From the NCBI RefSeq assembly GCF_900102615.1, contig NZ_FMYV01000001.1, positions 372,913 to 436,912 on the forward strand: a stretch of 64,000 bases of DNA, written 5' to 3'. The position numbers and the translations under genes are program-made. Below are positions 34,219 through 42,648 of this stretch, one piece after another; position 1 is the first letter of the stretch, and every line of letters starts with the position of its first letter. Origin of the DNA: Geotoga petraea. Lineage in GTDB: Bacteria > Thermotogota > Thermotogae > Petrotogales > Petrotogaceae. A model generated the notes under the pieces. The model worked only from the letters and a program-made list of their open reading frames with translations, made no database searches and was not told the origin of the DNA.

Positions 34219-34821
34219 TTAATATGTAATATCAAAAACAATTGTTGGAAAATCTATCTGACCTTCTTGTTCGTAAATTACAAAATTTTCTCCTCTTTGA
34301 GTTGGTTGAGGGATTATAGATTGTATTTGCCAATTTCTTGGATATTCAATAACAATACTATCCTGAACATTAAGAGGTTGCCCAGGAAGAGAAAATTCCA
34401 ATGTATTACTATTTAATCTATCTGTAAAACCCATAACTGTTACAGTTTCTTCTATTGTTAAATTTGGTTTTGAAGTTGACATTGTTGATTCATATGAAAT
34501 TACTTCAAAGGGTCTTTCAATATTTTTCATAATTTGGGCAAAGTTATCCACATATGCTTCTTTTTTTTCTTCATCAGGGGTGTTGAAATTTTCTATTAAT
34601 TGATTAAAAGAATTATCATCTTCAGCTTTCATTGTTATATTTGTGTTTATAGCTACAGATTGATCCTCATTAATAATAAAAATAGAATTTGAGTTTAATA
34701 TGTCATATTTAGCTCTCATTGAATTGGCCATAAAAAATTGGAATATTGTCAAACCGCCTAAAAATATTAATGTAATTAAAATAAAATTTGAATTTCTCTT
34801 TGGTGTTCTGTTTTCTGGCAT
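34219..34821 (-). CDS. Single-pass membrane protein of unknown function
   Basis: 200 residues. A short basic N-terminus, one membrane helix (NFILITLIFLGGLTIFQFF), then a strand-rich extracytoplasmic domain with no motif I recognise. ATG after AAGGAGG. First of a two-gene minus-strand unit with the coiled-coil protein, divergent from scpA. Confidence 0.65.
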   Translation of the reverse strand: MPENRTPKRNSNFILITLIFLGGLTIFQFFMANSMRAKYDILNSNSIFIINEDQSVAINTNITMKAEDDNSFNQLIENFNTPDEEKKEAYVDNFAQIMKNIERPFEVISYESTMSTSKPNLTIEETVTVMGFTDRLNSNTLEFSLPGQPLNVQDSIVIEYPRNWQIQSIIPQPTQRGENFVIYEQEGQIDFPTIVFDITY

Positions 34822-34938
34822 TTGTATCCTCCTTGAATTATAATAATGTTATTTCATTATATTATATCATATAATATAAAAAATGTGATAGAATATTCAT
34901 TGATAGCAGTTTACAATATTTCACTTGGGGGGGTACTT

Positions 34939-35604
34939 ATGGTAGAAGATGAGAATTCTATGATAATAACGATAGACTTGTTTTCTGGGCCGTTTGAGAA
35001 ACTTGTCGAATTGATTAAAGAAAAAGAAATCCCCATAAGAAAAATACCTCTCAAAACCATATGTAAAATATTTGATAAATATATGCATGATAATTTAGAG
35101 AGATTAAATAACGTTTCTGAATATATGCATTTATCAGGATATTTGACTTATTTAAAATCAAAGGATTTACTTCCAAATTCAGAAAATAACAAAAATTTCA
35201 AAAAAGAAAAAAATATGTTTTATTCTCTTGTAGAAGATTTTGAACTTATAAAAGAAACTAAAAAAATAATTAAAAATGATTTTGGTAAACCTTCTAAAAG
35301 ATATGTGAGGATAAAAAATCATGCCTCTTTTAATCAAGAGAAAGTTCAAGATCAATTGGATATTTTTTTAAAAGATTTTATAAACGAGCACAAAAAATTA
35401 GAAATAATCAAAGAACTTTATACTGTAGAAGAAGCCATGGATAGGATAAAAGAAGAACAAGAATTTGATTTATTAAAATTGTATTCATTTTCACAAAAAA
35501 ATAAATTGAAATTTATAGTACTGTTTTTAGCAGCTTTAAACCTCGTTAGAAATGATGTTTTCATATATGAAAATGGATATTTCATAAGAAATATGGAGGA
35601 ATAA
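34939..35604 (+). CDS. scpA: Segregation and condensation protein A (kleisin)
   Basis: About 221 residues. ScpA bridges SMC heads in chromosome condensation. The N-terminal TIDLFSGPFEKLVELIKEKEIPI is the family signature (D-x-F-x-GP-x-x-x-L-x-x-LI), and the C-terminal winged helix ends in LFLAALNLVRNDVFIYENG. The ATG at 34939 is preceded by GGGGGGG and gives the expected N-terminus; the frame is open further upstream but that part is unlike ScpA. scpB follows by 2 nt. Confidence 0.93.
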   Translation: MVEDENSMIITIDLFSGPFEKLVELIKEKEIPIRKIPLKTICKIFDKYMHDNLERLNNVSEYMHLSGYLTYLKSKDLLPNSENNKNFKKEKNMFYSLVEDFELIKETKKIIKNDFGKPSKRYVRIKNHASFNQEKVQDQLDIFLKDFINEHKKLEIIKELYTVEEAMDRIKEEQEFDLLKLYSFSQKNKLKFIVLFLAALNLVRNDVFIYENGYFIRNMEE

Positions 35605-35606
35605 TT

Positions 35607-36152
35607 ATGGATATGAAATTTCAGATGATTGAAGCCTTAATCTTATCAAAGAGCAATGGTATAAGTTTTGATGAAATAATAAAAAGGACTAATTTTGAAG
35701 AAGAAGAGGCAAAAAAAATAATTAACGAAATTCAATTACATTATATTAACGAAGAACATGGGATAGAACTTGGTAGGTTTCAAAATAGGTATAGATTTGA
35801 AATAAAGCCTGAGATAAAAAAATTGATAACACAAAAACCAAAAAAGATGGAATTAACAGATACTCAATTTGAAGTGTTAACAATTTTGTTTTTAAATGGT
35901 GCTTCAAGAGGGATAGAGATAGAAAAATCACGCGGTAAGAATTCATATTCTCAAATTAAAAAATTACGAGAGTACGGGTTAGTAAAAAAAGTAAAGAAAA
36001 AAAACACTCAGAATAGCTATCTGTATGATTTATCAGATAGATTTTATGAATGGATACCTGAAACAACTTTAAGGAAATTGGAGGAAATTAAAAATGCTAA
36101 CACTACAGAAAGCGATACAAACCCTGGGGCTGAGCAGAAGGAAATCAGCTGA
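35607..36152 (+). CDS. scpB: Segregation and condensation protein B
   Basis: 181 residues. Two winged-helix domains; MIEALILSKSNGISFDEI, GIELGRFQNRYRFEIKPE and ELTDTQFEVLTILFLNGASRGIEIEKSRG are the ScpB pattern. Partner of ScpA and SMC. GGAGG precedes the ATG. The last 59 nt overlap the start of rluB in another frame; the encoded tail (Asn/Thr/Glu-rich) looks unconserved. Confidence 0.92.
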   Translation: MDMKFQMIEALILSKSNGISFDEIIKRTNFEEEEAKKIINEIQLHYINEEHGIELGRFQNRYRFEIKPEIKKLITQKPKKMELTDTQFEVLTILFLNGASRGIEIEKSRGKNSYSQIKKLREYGLVKKVKKKNTQNSYLYDLSDRFYEWIPETTLRKLEEIKNANTTESDTNPGAEQKEIS

Positions 36153-36834
36153 CTATATAAAAAAAAGAGGAATAAAAGTAAATGGAAAATTAATAAAAGA
36201 ACCATGGTACGAGATTGAATATGGCGACGAGATAGAGTTTGAAGGTAAAAAACATAAATTTGAAAAAATCAAGGAAAAAAAAGAAGATAAAGTTTACTAT
36301 TTGCTCAACAAACCTAAAGGAGTATTATGCTCAATGGAAGATCAATTTGGTAGAAAAACTATAAAAGATCTTATAAAAGGTAAAATAAAAGAAGAAAATA
36401 TCTTTCATGTAGGAAGACTTGACTATAATACTTCTGGGATCATTCTTTTGACAAATGATGGTGAACTGGGGAACTATCTTTTACATCCAAAATATAAGGT
36501 AGAAAAAATATATGATGTTTTAGTTATGGGACATCCAAAAAAAGAAGAATTAAACAAGTTAGAAAGAGGCATGGAGATAGAAGGTGGTTTCAAAACAAAA
36601 CCAGCTAAGATTGAAAAAGTCAAAAAGAAGGGAAATAATCATCAAATTATTATCAAAATATCCGAAGGAAGGAAAAGACAAGTAAGGCTTATGTTTAAAT
36701 CAATAGGGTATACTGTTTTAAATTTAAAAAGATTGGCTTTTGGACCCTGGGAAATAAATAGAGTACCTAAGGAAGGAGACATATTGAAATTAGATAATGA
36801 AGAAATAAAAAAATTATTTAAAAAATTAAAATAA
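36094..36834 (+). CDS. rluB: 23S rRNA pseudouridine synthase RluB/RsuA family
   Basis: 246 residues. N-terminal S4 RNA-binding domain (TLGLSRRKSADYIKKRGIKV), then the RsuA-type catalytic domain with HVGRLDYNTSGIILLTNDG; the aspartate of RLD is catalytic. GRKRQVRLMFKSIGY is the motif III region. GGAGG at correct spacing supports this start although it lies 59 nt inside scpB. scpA-scpB-rluB is a common arrangement. Which uridine it modifies cannot be told from sequence. Confidence 0.93.
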   Translation: MLTLQKAIQTLGLSRRKSADYIKKRGIKVNGKLIKEPWYEIEYGDEIEFEGKKHKFEKIKEKKEDKVYYLLNKPKGVLCSMEDQFGRKTIKDLIKGKIKEENIFHVGRLDYNTSGIILLTNDGELGNYLLHPKYKVEKIYDVLVMGHPKKEELNKLERGMEIEGGFKTKPAKIEKVKKKGNNHQIIIKISEGRKRQVRLMFKSIGYTVLNLKRLAFGPWEINRVPKEGDILKLDNEEIKKLFKKLK

Positions 36835-36839
36835 AAAAA

Positions 36840-36904
36840 GGGGCGAATTATTCGCCCCGGGTGGATGGGCCGAAAATATTTTAATATTTTCGGGGGGATG
36901 GATG
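36840..36904 (+). repeat. G-rich tandem-hairpin element after rluB
   Basis: Hairpin 1: GGGGCGAA/TTCGCCCC (36840-36858). Then GGGTGGATGGG (36859-36869). Hairpin 2: CCGAAAATATT/AATATTTTCGG (36870-36893). Then GGGGGGATGGATG. The word GGATGG occurs after each hairpin. Hairpin 1 may terminate rluB but no T-tract follows it, and four G-runs are unusual in this AT-rich sequence. Confidence 0.65.
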
Positions 36905-36993
36905 CTATTATTATATCTCACATTTATTAAATAATCAACAATTTTTAATTAATAAAAAGTTTAAAAAAGAACTTAATTTTAAGGAGACTAATC

Positions 36994-37752
36994 ATGTTTG
37001 AAAAAGTTGAGAAAATAGTTGAAAATGCAGGGGAAATTCTAATAAATAACTTAAAAGGAAATTATAATACTTATTCCAAAAAGGACAAACACGATATAGT
37101 AACAGAGATTGACATGAAAATACAAGATTATTTAAAAAATGAATTGATGAAATTAACTCCAAATGCGGGTTTTTTAGCAGAAGAGAGAGGAAATACTGAT
37201 AAACCAAAAGAAAATAACTATTGGGTAATAGATCCAATAGATGGCACAGTAAACTTTTCAAGAGGCTTTCCAGAAAACTGCATATCTGTTTCTTATGTTG
37301 AAAACGATGAGCCTGTTTTTGGACTTATTGACTCTCCACAAATGTCTATTAAATTTTTAAGTATAAAAGGCAAAGGTTTATTTATAAATGGAGAAAAACA
37401 AACACCAAGATGGTCAAAAACTTTATGTGATTCCATGATAACTATAGGAGCCAACAAAAAAGAAATGGCAAATTTCATAAATATTCTATCTGATAAAGTA
37501 ATGAGAATAAGACTTATAGGATCAGCAGCAATTATGGGTGCTTATGTAGCTTCGGGTTATGCGGATGCCTTTATTTTTTCAAAATCTAACTCTTGGGATA
37601 TTGCAGCTGCCTATAGTATGATTAAAGAAGTTGGAGGAGAAGTATATAATTTTGATGGAGAAGACGCTGATATCTTTTCAAAACGAATTATTTTTTCTTC
37701 CAAATATATAAAAGATGACTTAATTAAATTAATTAAAAAATTAGAGGAGTGA
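36994..37752 (+). CDS. suhB: Inositol monophosphatase family protein
   Basis: 252 residues. The Mg2+-dependent sugar/inositol phosphatase motifs are visible: FLAEERGN, VIDPIDGTVNFSRGFP and SNSWDIAAAYSMIKEVGG. Substrate could be inositol-1-phosphate, fructose-1,6-bisphosphate or a related sugar phosphate. AAGGAG precedes the ATG. The sugar nucleotidyltransferase starts 4 nt after its stop, and two further genes follow closely, so suhB heads a sugar-related operon. Confidence 0.9.
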   Translation: MFEKVEKIVENAGEILINNLKGNYNTYSKKDKHDIVTEIDMKIQDYLKNELMKLTPNAGFLAEERGNTDKPKENNYWVIDPIDGTVNFSRGFPENCISVSYVENDEPVFGLIDSPQMSIKFLSIKGKGLFINGEKQTPRWSKTLCDSMITIGANKKEMANFINILSDKVMRIRLIGSAAIMGAYVASGYADAFIFSKSNSWDIAAAYSMIKEVGGEVYNFDGEDADIFSKRIIFSSKYIKDDLIKLIKKLEE

Positions 37753-37756
37753 TGAG

Positions 37757-38830
37757 ATGAAAGCTATCGTATTATGTGCTGGAAAGGGGACAAGATTAAG
37801 ACCATTGACTTTCACCAATGCAAAACCTTTGATACCAATTGCCAACAAACCTACAATAATGTATTCATTGGAAAAAATAAAGAGAGCAGGAATTACAGAA
37901 ATTGGAATAATAGTAAATCCAGATAATAAAAAGGATTTTGAAAAAGTTTTGGGTGATGGAGATGACATAGGAATGCAAATAACTTACATTGTCCAAGAAA
38001 ATCCAAAAGGATTGGCGCATGCAGTTTCAATATCTCAAGACTTTATTGGTGATGATGATTTTTTAATGTATCTTGGTGATAATTTGGTTAACAATGATTT
38101 AGAAGAGTTTATTCATGAATTTAAAAATAACAAACACGACTCTTTTGTTCTATTAACTCCAGTAGAAGACCCAACAAGATTTGGTATAGCTGTTATGAAG
38201 GATTCAAGGATAATCAAAGTGGTTGAAAAGCCAAAAGATCCACCCTCTAACTTAGCTATTATTGGAGTTTATATATTTAACTCAAATATTTTTGAGGCGA
38301 TAAAAAATATTAAACCATCCTGGAGAGGAGAACTCGAAATCACAGATGCTATACAATGGTTGATTGCCAACAATAAAAATGTAGGTGCACACATTATTTA
38401 CGGTTGGTGGAAAGATACAGGGAAACCAGAAGACTTAATAGAAGCTAATAGAACAGTTCTTGAAAAGATAAAGTCAAAATCCATCGAAGGTAATGTTTAT
38501 GAGAACTCAACTGTTACTGGTAACGCAATTATTGGGAAAGGATCTAAAATTATGGATTCAATCATCAGAGGGCCTGCAATTATTGGAGAAAATACCACAA
38601 TTTCCAATGCATATATAGGCCCTTACACATCAATTGGAAAAGAAGTAAACATAGAAGATTCAGAAATAGAAAATTCAATAATACTCGATGGAGCTTCAAT
38701 AACTTCAATACATCCGAGAATTGATTATTCTATAATAGGTGCTAACGCAAACATTATGTCTATGAAGAAAAAACCAAAATCCATGAGACTTGTAATTGGG
38801 GACTATGGAAAAATAGAAATACCAAAGTGA
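37757..38830 (+). CDS. Sugar-1-phosphate nucleotidyltransferase with beta-helix domain
   Basis: 357 residues. The N-terminal domain has the pyrophosphorylase signature LCAGKGTRLRPLTFTNAKPL and MYLGDNLV; residues from about 250 form hexapeptide-repeat turns (VTGNAIIGKGSKI, GPAIIGENTTI, YIGPYTSIGKEV) of a left-handed beta helix. The architecture is that of the long glucose-1-phosphate thymidylyltransferases. NTP preference is not determined. It is probably cotranscribed with suhB and the GH13 gene. Confidence 0.9.
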   Translation: MKAIVLCAGKGTRLRPLTFTNAKPLIPIANKPTIMYSLEKIKRAGITEIGIIVNPDNKKDFEKVLGDGDDIGMQITYIVQENPKGLAHAVSISQDFIGDDDFLMYLGDNLVNNDLEEFIHEFKNNKHDSFVLLTPVEDPTRFGIAVMKDSRIIKVVEKPKDPPSNLAIIGVYIFNSNIFEAIKNIKPSWRGELEITDAIQWLIANNKNVGAHIIYGWWKDTGKPEDLIEANRTVLEKIKSKSIEGNVYENSTVTGNAIIGKGSKIMDSIIRGPAIIGENTTISNAYIGPYTSIGKEVNIEDSEIENSIILDGASITSIHPRIDYSIIGANANIMSMKKKPKSMRLVIGDYGKIEIPK

Positions 38831-38840
38831 GGTGTTTTTA

Positions 38841-40436
38841 ATGAAAAGAATTGAAGAATTATGGAAAAAAGTATATGGCGATAACGAATCTAAAAAAATG
38901 GATGATCTTATGAAATTGTTAGATGAGAAGAAAAAGAAAAACAAATATTTTCAAAAAGATAAAAAATGGCTTGAAAAAGGAATTATATATTCTTTATATG
39001 TAGATCACTTTTCAAGAGATTTAAAAGGTTTGAAAGAAAAGATCCCTTATTTAAAAGATTTAGGAGTTAAAACAATTTGGCTGCTGCCAATTTTAGAATC
39101 GCCAATGCAGGATCAAGGTTTTGATATTTCAGATTATTATAAGGTCAGATCAGATTTAGGAACAAATGAAGAATTTTATGAATTAATAGATCTTATACAT
39201 GAAAACGGAATGAAAATAATTTTTGACATTGCTGTAAATCATACTTCTGTAGAACATGAATATTTTAAGAAGTCAAGGTCATCAAAAGTTAATCCTTACA
39301 GGGATTGGTATATATGGAATAAAGATAACAAAAAGTATAATTCTACCAGAATTCTTTTCAAAGGGATGATGGATAGCAACTGGGAATACGATGAAAAAAC
39401 TGGAGAATATTATTTTCACAGGTTTTATGAAATACAACCTGATTTGAACTATAAGAATCCAGATGTTTTGATAGAGATGATCAACATTCTTTCATTCTGG
39501 AAACTAAGAGGAATTGATGGGTTTAGAATGGATGCGGCTCCTTTTTTATGGAAAGAAGAAGGAACTAACTCTGAGAATCTTGAAAAAACTCATCTCATAT
39601 TAAAGATATTTAGAGAAGCTTTAGACTATATAAGCGAGGGAACAACACTAATAGCAGAAGCCAATCAACCTCCCAAAGATGTAGTTGAGTATTTTGGCCA
39701 AGGTGATGAATGCCATGCAGCGTATCATTTCCCATTAATGCCAAAAGTCTATTTGGCAATTGCAGAAAATAAACCAGAATACATAATTCAAACACTATCA
39801 GAAAAAAACACGCCTAAAATCCCAGATAATTGTCAATGGCTTGTATTTTTGAGGTGCCATGATGAACTAACTCTTGAATTTGTAACCGAAGAAGAGAGAA
39901 AGAAGATGTTGAATTACTTTCTACACGATAAAAGATGGTCTTTTAGAGAAGGAGAAGGAATATCTGGAAGATTAATGAATCTTTTCAAAGGCGATATAAG
40001 AAAAATTTTATTAGCTTATTCTTCAATGTTTTCAATAAGAGGTACTTTTATAAACTATTATGGTGATGAAATAGGTATGGAAAATAACGACGATTATTAT
40101 AAAATAATGAAAGAGATAACAGGGTATTCCGATTCGAGGTATTTCAACCGAGGACCGTTTGATTGGGAATTATTGGAAGAAATAAAATCTGGTAAAGAAA
40201 CAGACAAGTTAAATCTTCATAAAAAAATTAAAGAAATGATCAAAACTAAGAATGAAAATGAAGAGCTATTCAATCAAGAAGCCCAATTGTTAATTGATGA
40301 TGGAATTTTAGTTTCAAAGCGATATAAAAATGGGAAGAAATTATTAATTTACAACAATTTTAATGATAAAGAAAAAATTATTGAAGATATTCATTTAGAA
40401 CCATACAGCTATGAATGGATCTTAAAGGAGGAATAA
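38841..40436 (+). CDS. GH13 enzyme related to trehalose synthase
   Basis: About 531 residues. A (beta/alpha)8 GH13 enzyme: FDIAVNHTS (region I), GFRMDAAPFLW with nucleophile Asp (II), LIAEANQPP with acid Glu (III) and FLRCHDELTLEF with the conserved HD (IV). KEEGTNSENLEKTH, GDECHAAYHFPLMP and CQWLVFLR are specific to the trehalose-synthase (maltose glucosyltransferase, TreS) branch. No maltokinase domain is attached, and hydrolase activity is not excluded. ATG at 38841 follows GAGG by 8 nt; an in-frame GTG at 38832 is less likely. Confidence 0.88.
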   Translation: MKRIEELWKKVYGDNESKKMDDLMKLLDEKKKKNKYFQKDKKWLEKGIIYSLYVDHFSRDLKGLKEKIPYLKDLGVKTIWLLPILESPMQDQGFDISDYYKVRSDLGTNEEFYELIDLIHENGMKIIFDIAVNHTSVEHEYFKKSRSSKVNPYRDWYIWNKDNKKYNSTRILFKGMMDSNWEYDEKTGEYYFHRFYEIQPDLNYKNPDVLIEMINILSFWKLRGIDGFRMDAAPFLWKEEGTNSENLEKTHLILKIFREALDYISEGTTLIAEANQPPKDVVEYFGQGDECHAAYHFPLMPKVYLAIAENKPEYIIQTLSEKNTPKIPDNCQWLVFLRCHDELTLEFVTEEERKKMLNYFLHDKRWSFREGEGISGRLMNLFKGDIRKILLAYSSMFSIRGTFINYYGDEIGMENNDDYYKIMKEITGYSDSRYFNRGPFDWELLEEIKSGKETDKLNLHKKIKEMIKTKNENEELFNQEAQLLIDDGILVSKRYKNGKKLLIYNNFNDKEKIIEDIHLEPYSYEWILKEE

Positions 40437-40438
40437 AA

Positions 40439-40762
40439 ATGCCATATATAAATTTAAAAGGATTTGAAGAGGATAAAGCAATATCAGAAAAAATAGTATC
40501 AAAAATTAGTGAAATAACTGAAAAGCCTAAAAAATACATTATGTTTTCAAACGAAGAAAATAAAATTTCTTTTAACAATAAAAGTGGTTATCTATTAGAG
40601 TATAGACAAATTGGAGAACTTGAATATGATAAAAAACTTAAAATTGTTAAAGAAATAACAAAAATATTACAGGAAAAAAATATTCATCCCGAAGATATTT
40701 ACTTTATATTTGATTTTTATCCCAGAGAAAATTGGGGTTGGAACAATAAATTATTTGGTTAA
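40439..40762 (+). CDS. MIF/tautomerase-family protein
   Basis: 107 residues. Proline directly after the initiator Met (MPYINLKGF) is the catalytic base of the tautomerase superfamily, and PRENWGWNNKLFG at the C-terminus matches the MIF-type ending. Substrate unknown. AAGGAGG overlaps the GH13 stop region and places the start at 40439; the longer upstream frame would bury the essential proline. Confidence 0.82.
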   Translation: MPYINLKGFEEDKAISEKIVSKISEITEKPKKYIMFSNEENKISFNNKSGYLLEYRQIGELEYDKKLKIVKEITKILQEKNIHPEDIYFIFDFYPRENWGWNNKLFG

Positions 40763-40800
40763 AAAAAACATTTCATGCTTAAAGCATGAAATGTTTTTTT
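40762..40800. terminator. Bidirectional terminator, tautomerase / MATE
   Basis: A long stem around ACATTTCATGC...GCATGAAATGT (40768-40794) with A-tract left and T-tract right separates two convergent units. Confidence 0.9.
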
Positions 40801-42160
40801 ATTTAACTCTCTTTAATTTCCATTTACCCTGTCTATAAAAAATTATTCCTATAAAAGTTTCAGTTAAATCTCCGAAAACATAAGATAGCCAAACCCAAAT
40901 AATAGGTAATTCAAAAATTGATATGGCTATGAACAATATAGGTATTTGGACCCCCCATCTGGATACAATGCTGGACACAAAAATCGGAAAATTATATCCA
41001 GATCCAGAGAAAGCGGTTGTCATACCAAAATAATAGCCCAAGAAAACGAGCCCGAATGAACCATATATGAGGAACTCAGTTCCATGTTTTATTACTTCAG
41101 GATCTTGGGTGAAAAGCGACATTATGTTATTTCCAAAGAAAACTACTACAACTGTAAAAATTATCATAAAAGAAGAGGAAACCAATGAAGCAATCTTTGT
41201 TGTTTTTTCAGACCTCTCGACCATGTTTGCACCTAAAGATTGACCAACAACTGTACTTCCACCCATAGAAAAACCAATCAAAGGAATAAAAGCAAAACCA
41301 AAAATCCTTCCTGCAATGCCGTTGGCAGCAATTGCAGAATTACCGTATAAAGCTACGAAACCAAGAACAAGTGTATTAGATATATTTCTTAAAAAAACTT
41401 CTATGCCATTTGGTAGCCCAATAGTCATGAGTTCTTTATCCATATGATAATTTAGTCTAAACAATCCTTTTAACGAAGGTTTAATACCTTTTCTACCAGA
41501 AAATAAAATATAAAAGCCCATAAAAAAAGCAATACTTTGAGATATAATTGTTGCAACAGCAGCTCCAAAAATACCTAAATTAAAACCAGGGATATTTAAC
41601 AAAGGTACTGTCTCAAACATCATAATTGGATCCAAAACTATGTTAAATATACTGGCAAATATCATAATATACATGGGGGTATAAGAATCTCCTATGCATC
41701 TTAACGCCGTGTTCACGGAATAAGATGAAAACATTATCGGAAGAAAAAACATTCTTATATAACCATATTCTAACCCATTGTTTACTAAATCAGCTTCACC
41801 AAATAGACTCATTATAGGCTCTAAAAAAATGGAAAGTATAATAGCTGCCAAAGCTGCCATAATAAATTTAAAAGTAATTGTTTGTTCTATGGCAACTTTT
41901 GTTTCGTCTATGTCTTTCCTTCCAAAAGCTTGAGAAATTAAGGAAATAGAGCTCACACCGATTATTTCGTTTAGTGCTTCTATAACCCAGAAAATAGTTG
42001 TGAAAACAGTTACCCCGGCGATGGCATCAGAAGAGATCTTTCCGATCCAAAAAATATCAACTAAATCGTAAACCATTTGTGCAGAAAAACCAATCATAGT
42101 CGGTACAGACATCACCAGTAAATTTTTGAATATACTACCTTTTGTTAGATCTCTTGTCAT
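40799..42160 (-). CDS. MATE-family multidrug exporter (1)
   Basis: 453 residues, about twelve membrane helices. MSVPTMIGFSAQMVYDLVDIFWIGKI at the start, ISLISQAFGRKD, and the second-half repeat GFSMGGSTVVGQSLGANM are typical of MATE Na+/H+-drug antiporters. ATG after AGAGGTG. Last gene of a minus-strand run that also includes a lipoprotein, another MATE protein, a GH13 enzyme and a membrane protein. Confidence 0.92.
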   Translation of the reverse strand: MTRDLTKGSIFKNLLVMSVPTMIGFSAQMVYDLVDIFWIGKISSDAIAGVTVFTTIFWVIEALNEIIGVSSISLISQAFGRKDIDETKVAIEQTITFKFIMAALAAIILSIFLEPIMSLFGEADLVNNGLEYGYIRMFFLPIMFSSYSVNTALRCIGDSYTPMYIMIFASIFNIVLDPIMMFETVPLLNIPGFNLGIFGAAVATIISQSIAFFMGFYILFSGRKGIKPSLKGLFRLNYHMDKELMTIGLPNGIEVFLRNISNTLVLGFVALYGNSAIAANGIAGRIFGFAFIPLIGFSMGGSTVVGQSLGANMVERSEKTTKIASLVSSSFMIIFTVVVVFFGNNIMSLFTQDPEVIKHGTEFLIYGSFGLVFLGYYFGMTTAFSGSGYNFPIFVSSIVSRWGVQIPILFIAISIFELPIIWVWLSYVFGDLTETFIGIIFYRQGKWKLKRVK

Positions 42161-42177
42161 TATCCACCTCTAAATAA

Positions 42178-42603
42178 TTACCAATTTTCTATTTCATGGT
42201 AAACAACATCTCTATCATAATTGAATTTGTATGATCTTGGGGATACTTCATCACCGAAAAAATCTTTTTCAATGTTGTCATAACTTCCTGCATTAAATTT
42301 GTATTCTATAGTTTTCCCTTTTGGCATATCAAAAGTTATTTCCCATTCTCCAAAGTTATTTTTCTTTAATCTATATTCTGCATCGCCCGGAATCCAATTG
42401 TTGAAATCTCCCATTAAATAAATGTATTTTCCTGGAATTTCAGGAAAATCAGATACAATAAAAGTTACTGAGTATTTAGTCTCAGAAATTTGGGTGTCTT
42501 TTTCAGGAACTTCAATAGAATTGTTTTGGTTGTTAGTTGCGGAACAAGAAGCAAACAATAAAAGAACAAAAATCAAAATGATACTAAAAATATTTTTTTT
42601 CAC
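42178..42603 (-). CDS. Lipoprotein with CBM48/AMPK-type glycogen-binding-like domain
   Basis: About 141 residues. Lipobox FASC follows a hydrophobic signal (IFSIILIFVLLLF), giving a lipidated mature protein. The rest is one immunoglobulin-like E-set domain: YLMGDFNNWIPGDAEYRLKK and GEWEITFDMPKGKTIEYKF are the pattern of CBM48/AMPK-beta starch-binding modules. The GTG at 42603 lies 8 nt after GGAGG; the GTG at 42612 overlaps that site. It sits between two MATE genes and one gene away from an amylase, so a surface glucan-binding role is plausible. Confidence 0.82.
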   Translation of the reverse strand: MKKNIFSIILIFVLLLFASCSATNNQNNSIEVPEKDTQISETKYSVTFIVSDFPEIPGKYIYLMGDFNNWIPGDAEYRLKKNNFGEWEITFDMPKGKTIEYKFNAGSYDNIEKDFFGDEVSPRSYKFNYDRDVVYHEIENW

Positions 42604-42648
42604 AAAACCCACCTCCTAAAACAATTAAAGCAGAATTTAAAAATATTA

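Noticed and set aside
34846-34938. Longer N-terminus for ScpA from 34846
   Set aside because: The added residues do not resemble ScpA, and a G-rich ribosome site sits directly before the ATG at 34939.
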